Counted from the stretch's first letter, positions 12,065-27,566 are shown. The stretch is DNA of 64,000 nt from Ciona savignyi (GCA_000149265.1 CH003021.1:1578241-1642240), one strand, 5' to 3'. The notes: generated by a model from the sequence alone, not told the origin. Numbers and translations are program-made.

Positions 12065-12415
12065 AGACATTAAATGGGGGTTTTGGGTAATTACTTCAGT
12101 ACATTTTGCATTTTGCTTACTCAAGACGGCCTCACACATGGCTACAGGCGGCTCCTGTAGGCTACATTTGCAAGCTCAAGACGGCTCCTCACATGGCTCC
12201 AGAGGGATCCTAAAAAAGCTCTAACACAAATAAACATTAATATGCCATCTGGAGGGATTGGGTAATTACTCCAGTACATTTTCATACTCTAGGCGGCTCT
12301 TTACATGGCTTCGGGCGGCTCCTGTACATTTTGCATATTCAAGGCGGATTCATACATGGCTCCATGCGGTTCCAGACGGCTCCATGCGGCTCCTGTACAT
12401 TTTGCATGAACCCCT
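12065..12415 (+). repeat. GGCTCC/TACATTTTGCAT minisatellite cluster
   Basis: Degenerate direct repeats of ACATGGCTCCAGGCGGCTCC followed by TGTACATTTTGCAT. Related segments occur in reverse at 8097-8280 and forward at 13409-13465. Open frames through it are a by-product of the repeat. Confidence 0.65.
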
Positions 12416-12824
12416 AAATACTCCAGGACCGCTTGGATCGCATGTAGTGCTTGAATTGCTTGGATCGTTTTATATACACTGTATTCGTAATTACAAAAGC
12501 CATGATATTAATGTTAGGGTTGGGGTTAAAGTTAGTTCTGGGGTTGAGATTAGTGTTTGGAACATTTTCCATAGCAATCTATAAGTGATCCAAGCGCTTC
12601 AAGTTCAAGCGGTACTGTAGTATTTACAGGCACCCGAAGAAATTATCTTATCGTGCCCGGATACAACTAGTTTACAGAAAACAGAATAATATAAACGACA
12701 GAAATTTGATACAAATTCAAAGAAATTACAGAAATAATCCATTTCTAATTTACCGCAGAAACACAGAAGAAAAATACGGAAAACAGAAATACGGAAATAC
12801 ATGCAAACCTGTTCTGGGTATAAT

Positions 12825-13408
12825 TATTAACGACGGAAATGTCCCAAATTTACGGAAATTAACCAATTCTATTTTCTGTCAGCGTTTTTAACGACAGAAA
12901 TGCCGTAATTTACAGAAATGCAGCACCCATTCCCTTATCTGTCACCGTTTTCAAAGACAGAAATATCCTAATTTACAGAAATGGATCGGTTCCCCTTTCT
13001 GTCGCCGTTTTCAACGACAGAAATGTCCTAATTTGCAAAAATGGACCGGTTCCCTTTTCTGTCACTATTTTCAAAGACAGAAATGTCCTAGTTTACAGAG
13101 ATGGACCGGTTCCCTTTTCTGTCACCGTTTTCAAAGGCAGAAATGTCCTAATTTACAGAAATGGACCGATTTCCTTTTCTGTCAACGATTTCAACTACAG
13201 AAATGTCGTAATTTACAGAAATGGACTGGTTCCCTTTTTTGTCGCCGTGTTTAACGACAGAAATGTACTAATTTACAGAAATGGACCCATTCCCTTTTCT
13301 GTCACCGTTTTTAAAGACGGAAATGTCCTATTTTATAGAAATGAACCGGTTATATTTTTTTGTCATCGATTTCAACGACAGAAATGTCCTAATTTACAGA
13401 AATGGACC
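12825..13408 (+). repeat. 60-bp tandem repeat, about 9-10 copies
   Basis: A 60-bp period is plain: AACGACAGAAATGTCCTAAT, TTACAGAAATGGACCGGTTC, CCTTTTCTGTCACCG, repeated with point changes. The period is a multiple of three, so long frames run through the array but encode only the repeated motif. TTTCTGTAAATTAG fragments at 15110-15225 look related. Confidence 0.85.
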
Positions 13409-13465
13409 GCAAGGTGGCCTCACACATGGCTCCAGGCGGCTGCTGTACATTTTGCATGTACCCTC
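13409..13465 (+). repeat. Short GGCTCC/TACATTTTGCAT copy abutting the 60-bp array
   Basis: ACACATGGCTCCAGGCGGCT followed by GCTGTACATTTTGCATGTAC matches 12065-12415. It starts where the 60-bp array ends. Confidence 0.5.
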
Positions 13466-13649
13466 GCTGAAAAGTATTTAAACAATAACGCTTAAGGCTG
13501 AGAAGCAGTAGTTGTCGCTTCTATTCGAACGGTTAAACTTAGAAGCGCCTTTCCTTTTAAAAGTTTTGCTGCAATGCTGGTTGCAGTTAATCTCACATGA
13601 TGCCCACCCCAGCTGATGTCGGCATATTTGCTTTGATCGGGCGGCGCCG

Positions 13650-13998
13650 ATTCTTAAGATTAAAAGTACAGTTTAGTTCGCGAAGCAAGTTACTTAGTAC
13701 GTTAATGTAGGTTATATTATACTCTTCAAATATCCAGAATATATAGAGCATTTACGAGGTACAAAAAGTTAGGGTGCGAAGCGTTTCACATCTGGACGTT
13801 TTACTAACTGCGGGAACTTAGGTGGGAAAACTATGTTAACGATTTAAACTGCAAAAATACAAAGGCTTGTACAATGTGATAACTACGTTACGGGTAATAA
13901 TACGTGAGAGTCGGAAAACTTCAAACGCAAAGATAAACGACGTAAAATCCCAAAATATTTTAGACATAAAATAAATTAAGACAAATATATATTATACG
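13650..13998 (+). repeat. Interspersed repeat, copy 1 (second copy near 62.6 kb)
   Basis: Shares GTTCGCGAAGCAAGTTACTT, AACGATTTAAACTGC and ATTTTAGACATAAAATAA-like blocks in the same order with 62570-62925. It directly precedes the Harbinger relic, so it might be its flank, but copy 2 has no such relic. No coding content recognised. Confidence 0.6.
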
Positions 13999-13999
13999 A

Positions 14000-14598
14000 A
14001 TGCCACATAACTTAAGTTCCACCCAGGTTATTTGTTTATTAGAACTTCAGTTTCACCAGATAGCTGGATTTCCGTCGGTAATTGAAGCAATATACTGTAC
14101 CCATATTCTCATGTTAGGCCTATGTATCCGGATGGCGACAATGCTGAGATCTTTCGAAATTGCAAGGATTTTTTTTCATCATTGTACAGTGTGTTTGTGA
14201 TGCATTTATGAATGATATGGAATATTGGAGCACACATGATTCACGGATATTTAACAACAGCACGTTAAAGCTACTTTTCGAAGTAGCCTAAACCAAAAAA
14301 TATATATTTTATGGTATAACTATTAACTAATGTAATTTACCATGCAAAATTTGCAGAGATAGAGAATAATCCAGACATGGGAATTGTACTGGGTGATAGG
14401 AGTACGGTTGACGAAAGTATATTTTTCGTCATTGTCTGCTTGCATAATATTGTAGTGAATTGTAGTGATACGTCTCCACTAGAGGATGGTTATGAACCAG
14501 TTTTGGCCCCATCACCCAATGATGATGATTCAACTTTATCCACCTGTGCAGCATTTCAATACAATTTTATTGAACAGTATTCTACAATTTATTTATAA
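14000..14598 (+). pseudogene. Decayed Harbinger (PIF) transposase fragments
   Basis: The frame at 14000-14200 contains FHQIAGFPSVIEAIYCTHI, matching the FP-x-V-x-GAID-x-TH block of Harbinger/HARBI1 DDE nucleases, with the expected Asp replaced by Tyr. The frame at 14377-14598 contains FFVIVCLHNIVVN, matching the C-terminal CCVLHNI block, followed by an acidic tail. The segments between are missing or frameshifted. The catalytic Asp change and breaks argue for a relic rather than a domesticated gene. Confidence 0.6.
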
Positions 14599-15223
14599 TA
14601 AAAAACGCTGCCCTTATTCATGATAGTAAAAATGTTTAAAAAATATTTGATTTGTTGACTATTAATTTTTTTTTCTTTATTTATTGGCTTTGTTATCATA
14701 TATTGATTTTACAGAAATGTTGACGTTAATGCACACCACTGTGGTTGATTTTAATAAAACAAACTCAAACACGATTGTCCTAAAACTCAAAGATAACAAG
14801 CAAGTGCCTTTTGACCCGGAGTGCTTGAGGTGCCCAGTCCAGTCCGCTGCTCTAACCAAATTCGTCATATTTCAGAGGTTTAGTTAATAAAACAGGCCAA
14901 GGCTTTTTCCCAGAATTAAAATTTGGGTTAAACAAGCAGTAAACATTATATATTTAAAAAGCCAACACTATTAAAACATACGCGTAAAAGTATGATGTAT
15001 CACCAAGAATATCGCTCGGTAAAGTTGGGCAACGCTTACCTATACCTGCTTTTAGCTGTAAAATTCGGCAATAGTTATAGTCTTTTTGGACTGACCTTTA
15101 CAAAATTAGAAAATTTCTGTTGTTGTTTCTGTAAATTAGAAATTAATTAGATTTTTCTGTAAATTAGAAATGGATTATTTCTGTAGTTCTGTAAACTAGT
15201 ATCAAATTTCTGTAAATTAGTTG

Positions 15224-15415
15224 TGTCCCTTAACGGACATTGCCTGAAAGCAGCGAATTAATGGGTTCTACTAAATTGAAGAAACGTTACCACACACTGC
15301 AATAGCTCCGGTAATCCGACGGTGGGCGCGAGGTTATCTAAAGATTGTCCGTGTGTATTAAACCCCTTTGGTTTCCACATTTACAGGATAAACATGAACA
15401 TCCTATATAATGTCC
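15224..15415 (+). mobile_element. SINE fragment, 5'-truncated
   Basis: Contains AACGGACATTGCCTGAA, ATGGGTTCTACTAAATTGAA, AATAGCTCCGGTAATCCGAC and AGGATAAACATGAACATCC, in SINE order. The tRNA-like head is absent. Confidence 0.75.
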
Positions 15416-15714
15416 TTTATTCACCAACCATACATCCAACTTTAATGTTGTCACATTTTGATGAATCTCCAAAACAAAGAATAACTTTGGTAAGATTATC
15501 TCGGTGCTGCGTTTTAAACGAAATGTTTCCGAATTCCGGGACAGAATTGTAAAAAAATGAATATTTTGCTAATGAATATGTTAAATTAAATCTGAAAATA
15601 ATACCATACTTAGGTTAACTCACCTATACACGTTGTTAAATTAATCCTTGGAATAACGGTCAAAGGCTCTAAGTCTAAGCCCTAATAATCCAGCCGTTTA
15701 CCCTAATATCCAGC

Positions 15715-15775
15715 CGTTAACCCCCTTGGTTTTCCCATTCATGGGGATAAACATGAAAATTCTATCCCTATAGGC
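15715..15775 (+). mobile_element. SINE 3' tail fragment
   Basis: CCCCCTTGGTTTTCCCATTC then GGGGATAAACATGAAAATTC matches only the last part of the SINE. Confidence 0.6.
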
Positions 15776-15804
15776 CTAAAAAGTTAATGATTAGAATTGA
15801 CACT

Positions 15805-16048
15805 GTATCATTTGACTAGTCGTTGTAAAATTTTTGCGTCGTTAAAATTGTATCCTTAAAATCGACTTGCATCATTAGAATCGACGTTGTATCATTTGAC
15901 TAGTCGTTGTAAACATTTTGCGTCGTTAAAATCGTATCATTAAAATCGACTTGCATCATTAGAATCGACGTTGTATCATTTGACTAGTCGTTGTAAACAT
16001 TTTGCGTCCTTAAAATTATATCATTAAAATCGGCGTTATATCATTTTT
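15805..16048 (+). repeat. 84-bp tandem repeat, nearly 3 copies
   Basis: Units begin GTATCATTTGACTAGTCGTT at 15805, 15889 and 15973. Each contains TTTTGCGTCGTTAAAAT and GACTTGCATCATTAGAATCG; the third is shortened. No function suggested. Confidence 0.85.
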
Positions 16049-16692
16049 GCGTCGATGGCGTTCCATAAATACCAACCTGTACAGCCTATTTTATTTGCTT
16101 ATAGCCAACGGAACGTTGGTGAATAAAGATTTCGTTTCTATTTTTGACCGAACCTACTGTCTATATCGCTTGCGAACAATTTTCAAAATAACCTTATAAA
16201 TATTATTGTGCTTTATAGCCATACCATGTGGTTTAGTAATATTACCAGGTTTGCGTATCAATCGTACCAGGCCCCGAAATATGGGCTTATCTGATACGAA
16301 TCGGGCAAAAAGGCACCAATTTCGGAGTGTTTGCGCGTTTCTTTTTTCTGCTTAAATTTTTGCGTTTCCAAAAAAACGACAAATATACCATATAAATCAT
16401 AAAAAATCCAGACTATTTTCACGGACAATATAATATAATATTATTTCTATGAATTTATAAGCTACTTTGAAAACAATTCAAACTTACCAATTAGATCGTC
16501 ACAATTCATCTTTCATCCAATCAATACAGCTTATCTGTTCTAGATTATGGGTTAGTTAATGTTGCGAAACTATGAAAAGTTATACAATATTTAATTTCCG
16601 GTATGTGATGGTTTGAGTTATTTGTCCCATTTTTTTTCTGTGCACCGCTCTAGAGTAGAGTTTATTTATTATTAAGTTTTTCTTTTATTACA

Positions 16693-16743
16693 GATAGCCT
16701 CCCAAGATATAAATTTAGTCTATTCATATTTTTGTAGCTAATC
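16693..16743 (+). promoter_or_regulatory. Candidate 5' leader and splice acceptors of the beta-tubulin gene
   Basis: Two good 3' splice sites lie just upstream of the start codon: CTTTTATTACAG ending at 16693 and CATATTTTTGTAG ending at 16737, the latter only six bases before the ATG. This fits either a 5'-UTR intron or spliced-leader trans-splicing, which is common in tunicates. Which is used cannot be told from sequence. Confidence 0.4.
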
Positions 16744-20203
<3,460 letters not shown>

Positions 20204-20303
20204 ACCACCCTAGGCTCAGAGTCCTTAACAACAAATTTATTATTTAAAGCAACAAGCAATTTATAATTAATGTGGTTGTGGATTCTTGTATGTGTTATTA
20301 AAT

Positions 20304-21540
20304 TTAAAACCAGGGTTAAGTATATCTAGTGTGTGCCAATTTAAAGAGAAATAGATTTGTTTTCCAAACAGCCGTTTAGGAATTTTTGTGGAACCCTGTT
20401 ATTATATCCAGTGATTTCTGCTTGACTGCGTGAAAACAACCCAGAAAAGTGTTAACCCACACCACACGGCCATACCATTGGAAAAGGTCTAGAGGTGTTA
20501 ATAACCGTTTTAAAACGCATGTCCAATTTTTGATGACTAGGGTCGTGGAAAAGGGGTGTGACAAAGGGTAGGAATTTAAACTGAGTAGCCATGAACGAAT
20601 TAATTTACAAGGCCTGACCGGGGAGTGAAAATTTATCAGGGACGTTTTGGTTAAGAGTTATAAAATAGAATGATACTCAGTGGCGAGGACGGCGTCTTTT
20701 TTACCATCAAAGGGGCGGAAGAGGACGGGTTCTGTACGGTCGAGTGGCCCAATGGTTAGCAAGATCGATACTTATGCCGACTTCTATACAAAAAACAGTC
20801 TTTGGAACTTGGCAAGGTTAAAAAAATATATAAAAAAGAGGATGAGTTCGTGTCGTCAGCAGTATACGATTGGTGATGGCCTACGGGTAGTATTTTAAAG
20901 TGTGATAAACGTTAAGGAATGATAAAATGCATAGGGGGAAAGACGATAGGCCTACAAAGTAACTTCAGCGCACCTCCGCGACTTAAATCAATATTTATAA
21001 TGTAAAATTGGATGTCTAGACCGGCCGAAAAAGGCAAAAAAAATTGTTTTAAAAGAAAAAAATTAAAAATAGTTATGAACTGTGTTCAGTGTTATATAAA
21101 ATTATTTATAAAAATGTGTACAAAACTGAAATATAAAAATATGTGAATTTAATGCTTATAAAATATAGACTTATGTAAAATTTAAAATGTTTTTTTTTAA
21201 GTCAGAAGCCAGCCGCATAAAAAGATCATGCTTTGGGAGGGTGTGGTCGTGGGTGATGGTAGATTTATGCGCGTTTTTCCAAATTTCGCGTTTTTTGGTT
21301 TGTGTTGTTATTATTGTTTGGGCGGGGACTCGCGCACTCGCACATTAACACCCACTCTGCTGTGATCGAATAGTGGAAGCTGTGATCAGTGGTGTTGACA
21401 TTTACAATATTTGCTCCCGCCCACGTCGTGTAAAAGTGCAGTTCAATTCTTTGTTTTCCTCAACCCGCCCAAAATTATCTGGAACTCCTTTCTTGGCCTG
21501 ATTTGAAAGAACACTGAGATTGATGCATCGTCTTTTCTAT
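20304..21540. other. Intergenic region, no gene recognised
   Basis: A 72-residue open frame at 20680-20898 has no recognisable domain. CAGTGGCGAGGACGGCG near 20680 looks like a decayed transposon end. The rest is AT-rich. Confidence 0.35.
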
Positions 21541-21654
21541 GGGGAGTACGCGACTGGGGGGAGTTGACACAAGAAGGAACCTGTCGGTCAAGAACGGGTG
21601 GAGCGGTTCCTGACCTTGCCGACGCTGCCCGGGCAGCGGCGACCCATGGACGCT

Positions 21655-22720
21655 AGATCTTTTATTGGCTGTCCTCGATGGAAAGCGTAGTCCATTTCTT
21701 GACTCGCCTAGAGCGGGTCAAATCGGTTATTCCCAAAGCCTGGAAAGAGGTGAAAGACTCTCCAACAGGTTCCCCAAGAAAGTCGTCGTACTTCGACAAC
21801 TTTCGCTTCACTGCTTCAAGGTTCTGTTTCAGATCGAACTGACAGGCCACGTCGATGACCACGACTGAGCCGTCGGCGCGACGAACTATGATGTCGGCGC
21901 TTAGTGGCTCGCCAGTGGCCGCCATGTGTCCTGGCACCGTTCGGTGTCTAAGGATCTCCCGCAGTACCGAATCGTGCCGCTCCGCCATCAAGTTCATCTA
22001 GCTTGAGCAATAATTCAGCACTCCCGCCGACTCTTGCCGGTAATGAGACATTACCGAACCTGACGGTGGTACCGCCGAAGAGGTACGTGCTCCACGATTC
22101 ACCTAACTGCCTACTCGAAATGCGGATACGAGTCCACAAGTCGGAAGGCAGGTTTATGCCATGCTTTCGAGTGACGGCTCCGTTGACCGGATCACCGGAC
22201 AAAAAACACGCCCGATCCAACGGCCACACATCGTCGAGCCGGTAGAACTTGGCCGTATAGATCTTCACACGCCCGCCAAAGATCGCGGCGATAAGTGGAT
22301 CCGGCGATGTCAGCATCTTGAACCTCTGGGCGACCGTCAAGATATGACTCTCGTCAACCAGACACGGTACACCCCGATCCCCCGAGTCCGGCTGGTGTGA
22401 AACACCGCCTGACAGGAGGGCTTTAAGATGGAAACTGAGACTCGGCAGCAGGAAGCGCTTCAGAGCGATCATCTTTTGGTGTGGTGTGAGGTACTACTTA
22501 AACAGTCGCTGGAGCCTGGCCGTAAAGTGGGAGACCAGCTAGGGCGACAGAGATGGACCCGCACCTCCTTTTGCCCACGTTTGAGCCGGCGTGCGAGGAC
22601 AGATCGGCCTCCAGTTACCGACCTCCTGAGCGTCGACCTCTGGATCTTTGCAGATAAGGGTTACGTTACAAGTCCGCCCCGCGCTCGGCATCTGGCCGTT
22701 TCTTAACAGAGAACACTGTA
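21655..22720 (-). pseudogene. R2-like non-LTR retrotransposon 3' part, rearranged
   Basis: Markedly GC-rich compared with its surroundings. Reading the minus strand from about 22660, one frame has TLICKD...NWRPI (NWRPI at 22603-22617), the first conserved block of an R2/NeSL-type reverse transcriptase. The next frame (from 22472) starts MIALKRFLLPSLSFHLKALL, typical of the thumb region, so the catalytic core with its YADD has been deleted. The last frame (21997-21662) has AERHDSVLREIL and then ADIIVRRADGSVVVIDVAC, which fits the PD-(D/E)xK restriction-enzyme-like endonuclease of R2-type elements. No 28S rDNA target flanks it. Non-functional. Confidence 0.6.
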
Positions 22721-24291
22721 ATAAACATCAGCATAAATAAAAATTGTGTTTGTGTAAACAAAATCAATATTGTTATCATGCACACGATATCAAGACTGTG
22801 ATTACACGTGGTGATCAGGATTTAAAAAAAAACAAAATCAGGAAACTAATCGTGCGTATGATTTTATCAGGGAAATCAACATGTGGAAACAAGTGAATAA
22901 AATGCATGCAGGTGTATTTATTTGCACAAGGGGTAAATGGAATTTCTAACTTAACAAGGGGATTTATTAGGTGTTTAAAAATTATTATTTAAGGTAAATA
23001 TTAGTGAAACTAGAGAAGCGGAAAAGGGTCTTACAAGAGGTGTTGTTTGACAGCTTTGGTGACATTTTTAAGCGATTTATTCTCATGAATGTTATTGGGT
23101 AATTGTTACAAAAACTTTGGGCCTATATATTTTATGGATTGTTGGGAAATGGACTTGTTACAAAAAGTATTTAAAAATTGGGAATTGCTTCTTGTATATA
23201 AGACGTTTAATTTTCTAGGGATCATAGCGCCCAAACTAATTGCTAAAATTTAAATTAATTGTTTACAACGTTGTTCCACTTAAAAAAGATGTCAGAATGG
23301 TTATTATTTTACAACTGGTTTGGAAAATTTTTCATTTAAAAAAAATATATTTTTCATCAAACGCATAAGCCTACAGGGATGTCTTGTCCGTCCGAAATCG
23401 CCAAGAAAGACTTTTTCGTTGCATACCCGTGCTAAAACCCCGAATCTTCATTTCCAGTCCATCGAGGTCATGTTAGCTACCACAAAGTTTTATTTAAATT
23501 TTATAATTTTTTTCTAGACTATTTCGGAAGGACAAGCCATATCTCTCACGAAAGAAAAATCTAGGCTATTTACAAAACCGCCAAACCTAAGCGAAAAAAC
23601 AATAATAGGCAAATAAAATTTAATTAAGACCAAACGATAGAGCGCTGAAGAAGAGTGTGCGGTAAAGCGCGACCAACTCGCGACAAATACGTCATAATTG
23701 CTTGACCAACCACACATTTCGCAGCCTAGGGTTAATGATGATTTGCGGTAGCGACAGTTTGAGAATATTAAGTTAACACAACTGCCCCTTTTCCGAATTT
23801 CCAATGCTTATTATTTTTTTAAATGCGGTATTTTGTTAGTGGAAACAATTATTCACACGAAATTAAAAGGTTGTTGTAGAATGTAGATGTTTAAAATGAA
23901 CTATCTCTTATGAAAGAAAAAAAAATGTGTCTATTTACAAAACTGGGCGAATTTTTCGAACCTTCTTACGATTTCTAAAACTCACAAAACTATTGTTATC
24001 CTTTATTACAGCCTCATTAATAATTATCACCTTTAACACGGCTTACTCATACCAATAATACTAAGTATACATATTATGGCATTGCTTATAGCAAATGCTT
24101 TCTTGTTGTCGTGATTAATTTAAGAAGTGTTACGTCACAAATATAAATATCATCACGAACCAGTTTAGCACTACCGGTAGAAATTTATTCCTGTGGCTAA
24201 TTCTGCTTTAGTCGTAAGTTATGTAATTCTAATTTACCTTAACCAACTGGTTATTAATCGTTGGAAGATTAAGACGATCGCCTTCTTTGCC
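22721..24291. other. Intergenic AT-rich DNA, no gene recognised
   Basis: Several short frames occur on both strands but none has domain content or coherent splice sites that I can recognise. Confidence 0.4.
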
Positions 24292-24962
24292 ATGGATAGT
24301 GTAAACGTAACGACAAATGAAACAAACGACAGGTAAGTGGTTATTCCCCCTGTAATTCGATTTGGGTAAATTAAAACATGATGTAAAAGGAACAGTTTTG
24401 TTAGTGTGGCCAGCTCATCGCGTTTGACTGAAATTCAAAGTGGCACTGCTGAGAATTCTGAATGTCGCCTGTCACAATTTTCTATGAAGCCGACTCAAAC
24501 ATGTCCTCTCGGTTATTCACAACTTGGTAGGCAGCGGTGTGTAAAAGGTTTTAACTTTATGTTTTTATAAAATAAATCACAATATTTTAAGATTTGAACT
24601 GTGATGATATGTGGAGAACGGAAACGGAAAGTGATAGCGGAAACAAATGTTGTGGTGACATCTCCAATATTGATGTTGCTCAGTTAACAGCCAAACTTGA
24701 CAGATTAGAAAGTACGTGGGAAAACATGCGCAAAAAAATTAAACTACACGAGGATAATATCGATGAAATGCAGGTATGGCCGCCAATATTTGACGTAGGT
24801 ACAGCGTGTCTACAGTAAATTTTATTTCAGGAACGCTTATACTTATATGAGCATGGAACGCCAGGGACTTTCTTCGCAAATGTGAAGTATTACATTGCAC
24901 TTATTAAGTGCACCGTCATACCTTTTGTCATAATTGAAGTCTTTTATCGGGTTCTTTTTTAA
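24292..24962 (+). CDS. Small coiled-coil, probable tail-anchored membrane protein, four exons
   Basis: I do not recognise the family. Four exons chain with matching phases: 24292-24332, 24405-24526, 24592-24773 and 24831-24962 (TAA), total 158 residues, all junctions GT...AG. The start lies in a strong context (TTTGCCATGG). The N-terminal half is Ser/Thr rich and polar; residues about 85-122 form a Lys/Glu/Leu helix (QLTAKLDRLESTWENMRKKI) likely to be coiled coil; residues about 127-158 are hydrophobic and run to the C-terminus (ALIKCTVIPFVIIEVFYR), as in tail-anchored proteins. Each exon alone is too short to stand out. Four consistent phases by chance are unlikely, so I believe the gene is real; function unknown. 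Confidence 0.65.
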
Positions 24963-26000
24963 ATGTCAAACATTTTTATTGCAACATACGTGTTTTATAG
25001 CTCATACTCATAGCTGTACATTAAGTAGCATTTTATAAGGGTATGTTCTTTTATTTAGGTCCGTTGTAGCTCGCATTTTTATAAGTTTATTGGTTATTTT
25101 AACAATTGCCATAGTCCATCTTTAAAGTAGATCGATGATGGACGGGTAAAGTTGACCGAAAACAATACTAGTTCTCGCTAATGTCCGTTTCGTTGAGTGC
25201 GCGCACAAAATAAAAATGAAGACGTAAAAGGACCTGAGTGTTAGCTTATTTGTTGTAAACGCACTTTTTTTACTACACGTTTATGCAAGAAGGGTCACTC
25301 ATACTACCAGATATATTTTATACGTGCATATAAGCTAAAACGGATGGATTCCTAAATTAACAAATCCAACTTGTTATCCATGTTCAGTTAAATGGTATAA
25401 ATCTTAAGAAATTCGTGGATGTGTTGAAGTTTGCGCGGCTCTTTTCGCTGTAGACGTTCACCCCGGCGACTACCCCCAACAGTAACATTTCATTCGTGGA
25501 TAGAATCTACTGACTCAATAATGTCCACACTAGTTGGATCGTCACTTTCGTTTAATATCAAACGTTGAAAATTGAAAAATACAAGAAAAACTCTAATAAA
25601 GGTGCTGCTTCTCATCTCGTGCCCTCTATGTTTTCAACTCTGGGAAGACCCTAAAGCTACGGAAAACTTTATCTTTAAGAATATCACAAAGCCCGTCGCA
25701 GCGTTTCTTCAGGAATCAACTTTCTTTGCTATTACCCAGTCCCAACTGTGAATAACCACCGTAACGTAATAGCCGGATACGAACCTGGAGGCTTGAATAC
25801 CTTAGTTTTACTTTTTTTAGTTAATTTATTGCCCCAGTATTAAGAAAAGGCAAACGAATAAAATGACGACACAGGAACAGGAAAAGAGGGCAAAACAAAC
25901 AGTCGTTAAAACACGTCATTTAAAAGAAAAAGAATATTATTTAATAATTATAGAGGACGGGGTCGCTAAACCTTAAGGGAAAGAACAATAATGAGCAAAA
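24963..26000. other. Intergenic region before the GC-rich array
   Basis: No gene supported. AATAAAA near 25208 could serve as a distant poly(A) signal for the upstream gene. 25600-25800 is less AT-rich and may be an old, unrecognised element. Confidence 0.35.
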
Positions 26001-26020
26001 AAATCCCTCTATTTTGTACA

Positions 26021-26370
26021 GGTCCGCTAGGTCCGCTAGGTCCAGCGCTAGGTCCGCTAGGTCCGCTAGGTCCAGCGCTAGGTCCGCTAGGTCCAGCGCT
26101 AGGTCCGATAGGTCCAGCGCTAGGTCCGCTAGGTCCAGCGCTAGGTCCGCTAGGTCCGCTAGGTCCGCTAGGTCCGCTAGGTCCGCTAGGTCCGCTAGGT
26201 CCGCTAGGTCCGCTAGGTCCGCTAGGTCCGCTAGGTCCAGCGCTAGGTCCGCTAGGTCCAGCGCTAGGTCAGCGCTAGGACCAGCGCTAGGTTCAGCGCT
26301 AGGTCCAGCGCTAGGTCAAGCGCTAGGTCCAGCGCTAGGTCCAGCGCTCGGTCCGCTAGGTCAAGCCTCG
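26021..26370 (+). repeat. GGTCCGCTA / GGTCCAGCGCTA tandem array (left)
   Basis: Mixed 9-bp (GGTCCGCTA) and 12-bp (GGTCCAGCGCTA) units in head-to-tail order. Both unit lengths are multiples of three and lack stops, so Leu-Gly-Pro and Ser-Ala-Arg frames run through; these are not proteins. A degenerate fragment recurs at 26621-26690. The mirror array is at 35020-35586. Confidence 0.92.
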
Positions 26371-26620
26371 TGTACAAACATGTGTTTCCTGTTATATGTG
26401 TCTTATATAAACTGTTTTATAATATCAGAGAGCATTTTGGTAGAGCCTCGCTTGGCTTTGCCGCTTTCTCAACCTTTTAACTTGCTTACCTAAGTTATGC
26501 CCCTTGTGTAAAACGCTCTTATTGGCTGCACCTTGCGTGATTACCCAATAAAATACTTAACCTATGTTTATCCCTTGTTCTATCCCGCTTAAAACCCATC
26601 TAAAGTTAGAGTGCTGCTAC

Positions 26621-26690
26621 AGGTCCGCTAGGTCCACAGCTAGGTCTGGCGCTAGGTCCACTATGTATAGCGCTAGGTCCAGCATCTTGA
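26621..26690 (+). repeat. Degenerate fragment of the GGTCCGCTA array
   Basis: ACAGGTCCGCTAGGTCCACA followed by GGCGCTAGGTCC and AGCGCTAGGTCCAGC. It starts with the same ACAGG-array junction as the array at 26021. Confidence 0.6.
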
Positions 26691-27065
26691 GATATTGTGA
26701 TAATAAAAGTTGTAAATATGATCATGGGATGTGATGTTTTTCAGTGTTGTTGTGTCGTGTTTTTCAGTGTGTCGATCAGGTAGTCTACCTCTGAGGGTGA
26801 CTGATAGTAAACTTTATGAATGGGTGACTCTGAATGTCCAGTGTGGGCAGTGTGTTGGGAGTGTGGGCGGTTTGTAGACAGTGCTGGCGTTAGGACATTC
26901 TTGGCCATTTGAAACTTTGCAATGGCGCTACTAAATCTTGTACGCGAACAAACATTAAAAACACTCTGATTTTTAAAAAATAATTATATGAACTGCCAAC
27001 TACAGGCCATTCTAGATTTAAATAGTATTGCATTTACCAAATAATATATGAATATGCGCTGTGAT

Positions 27066-27240
27066 TTTTTAGTTGTCGGCTGTGTCCTTGCGGCGCAAGG
27101 CTATTAACGGACATTCTAATTAATGGGTTCTACTATATTGAAGAAATGTCTCGATCATAAACAACACACTGCAAGATCCCCAGTCACCTGACTGTGGGCG
27201 TAATGTTATCTGACGATTGTGTTAACCCCCTTGGTTTTCC
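27066..27240 (+). mobile_element. SINE fragment, diverged
   Basis: Contains TTAACGGACATTCTAATTAA, TGGGTTCTACTATATTGAAG and TAACCCCCTTGGTTTTCC in SINE order; diverged and lacking the head. A fuller copy follows at once. Confidence 0.7.
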
Positions 27241-27246
27241 GAATTC

Positions 27247-27566
27247 GTCCGGCCCGTTAGTCTACGTCCGGCCCGTTAGTCTAACGGTTAAGTGCGTCGC
27301 CTTTTCAATCGAAAGGTTGCAGGTGCGAAACTGGTCGCTATAGCTAGTAGGTTGTGTCCTTTGGCAAGGCACTTTACGGACATTGCCTGAACCCAGCAGA
27401 TTAATGGGTTCCACCAAATTGAAGATACGTGTCTATCATATACAACACACTGCAATAGCTCCGGTAACCCGACGATAGGCGCGAGGTGATCTGACGATTG
27501 CCTGTGTTTTAACTCCTTGGTTTTCCCATTCACGGGAATAAAGATGAATATTCTATTCTATCCTAA
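27247..27566 (+). mobile_element. tRNA-derived SINE with duplicated 5' end
   Basis: The head is partly duplicated: GTCCGGCCCGTTAGTCTA occurs twice in succession. It is followed by AACGGTTAAGTGCGTCGCC, the B-box region, the full body and the TATTCTATTCTATCC tail. Confidence 0.85.

Noticed and set aside
10199-13408. CRISPR-like arrays among regularly spaced repeats
   Set aside because: Animal nuclear DNA, units contiguous without unique spacers, and no cas genes.
13033-13495. QKCPNLQKWTGSLFC-type repeat protein
   Set aside because: Translation of the 60-bp tandem repeat; no upstream or downstream unique coding sequence.
25991-26493. Long Leu-Gly-Pro and Ala-Arg-Ser repeat proteins, also at 35005-35675
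   Set aside because: Both strands and several frames are open because the repeat units are 9 and 12 bp without stops; no start context, domain or splice evidence.
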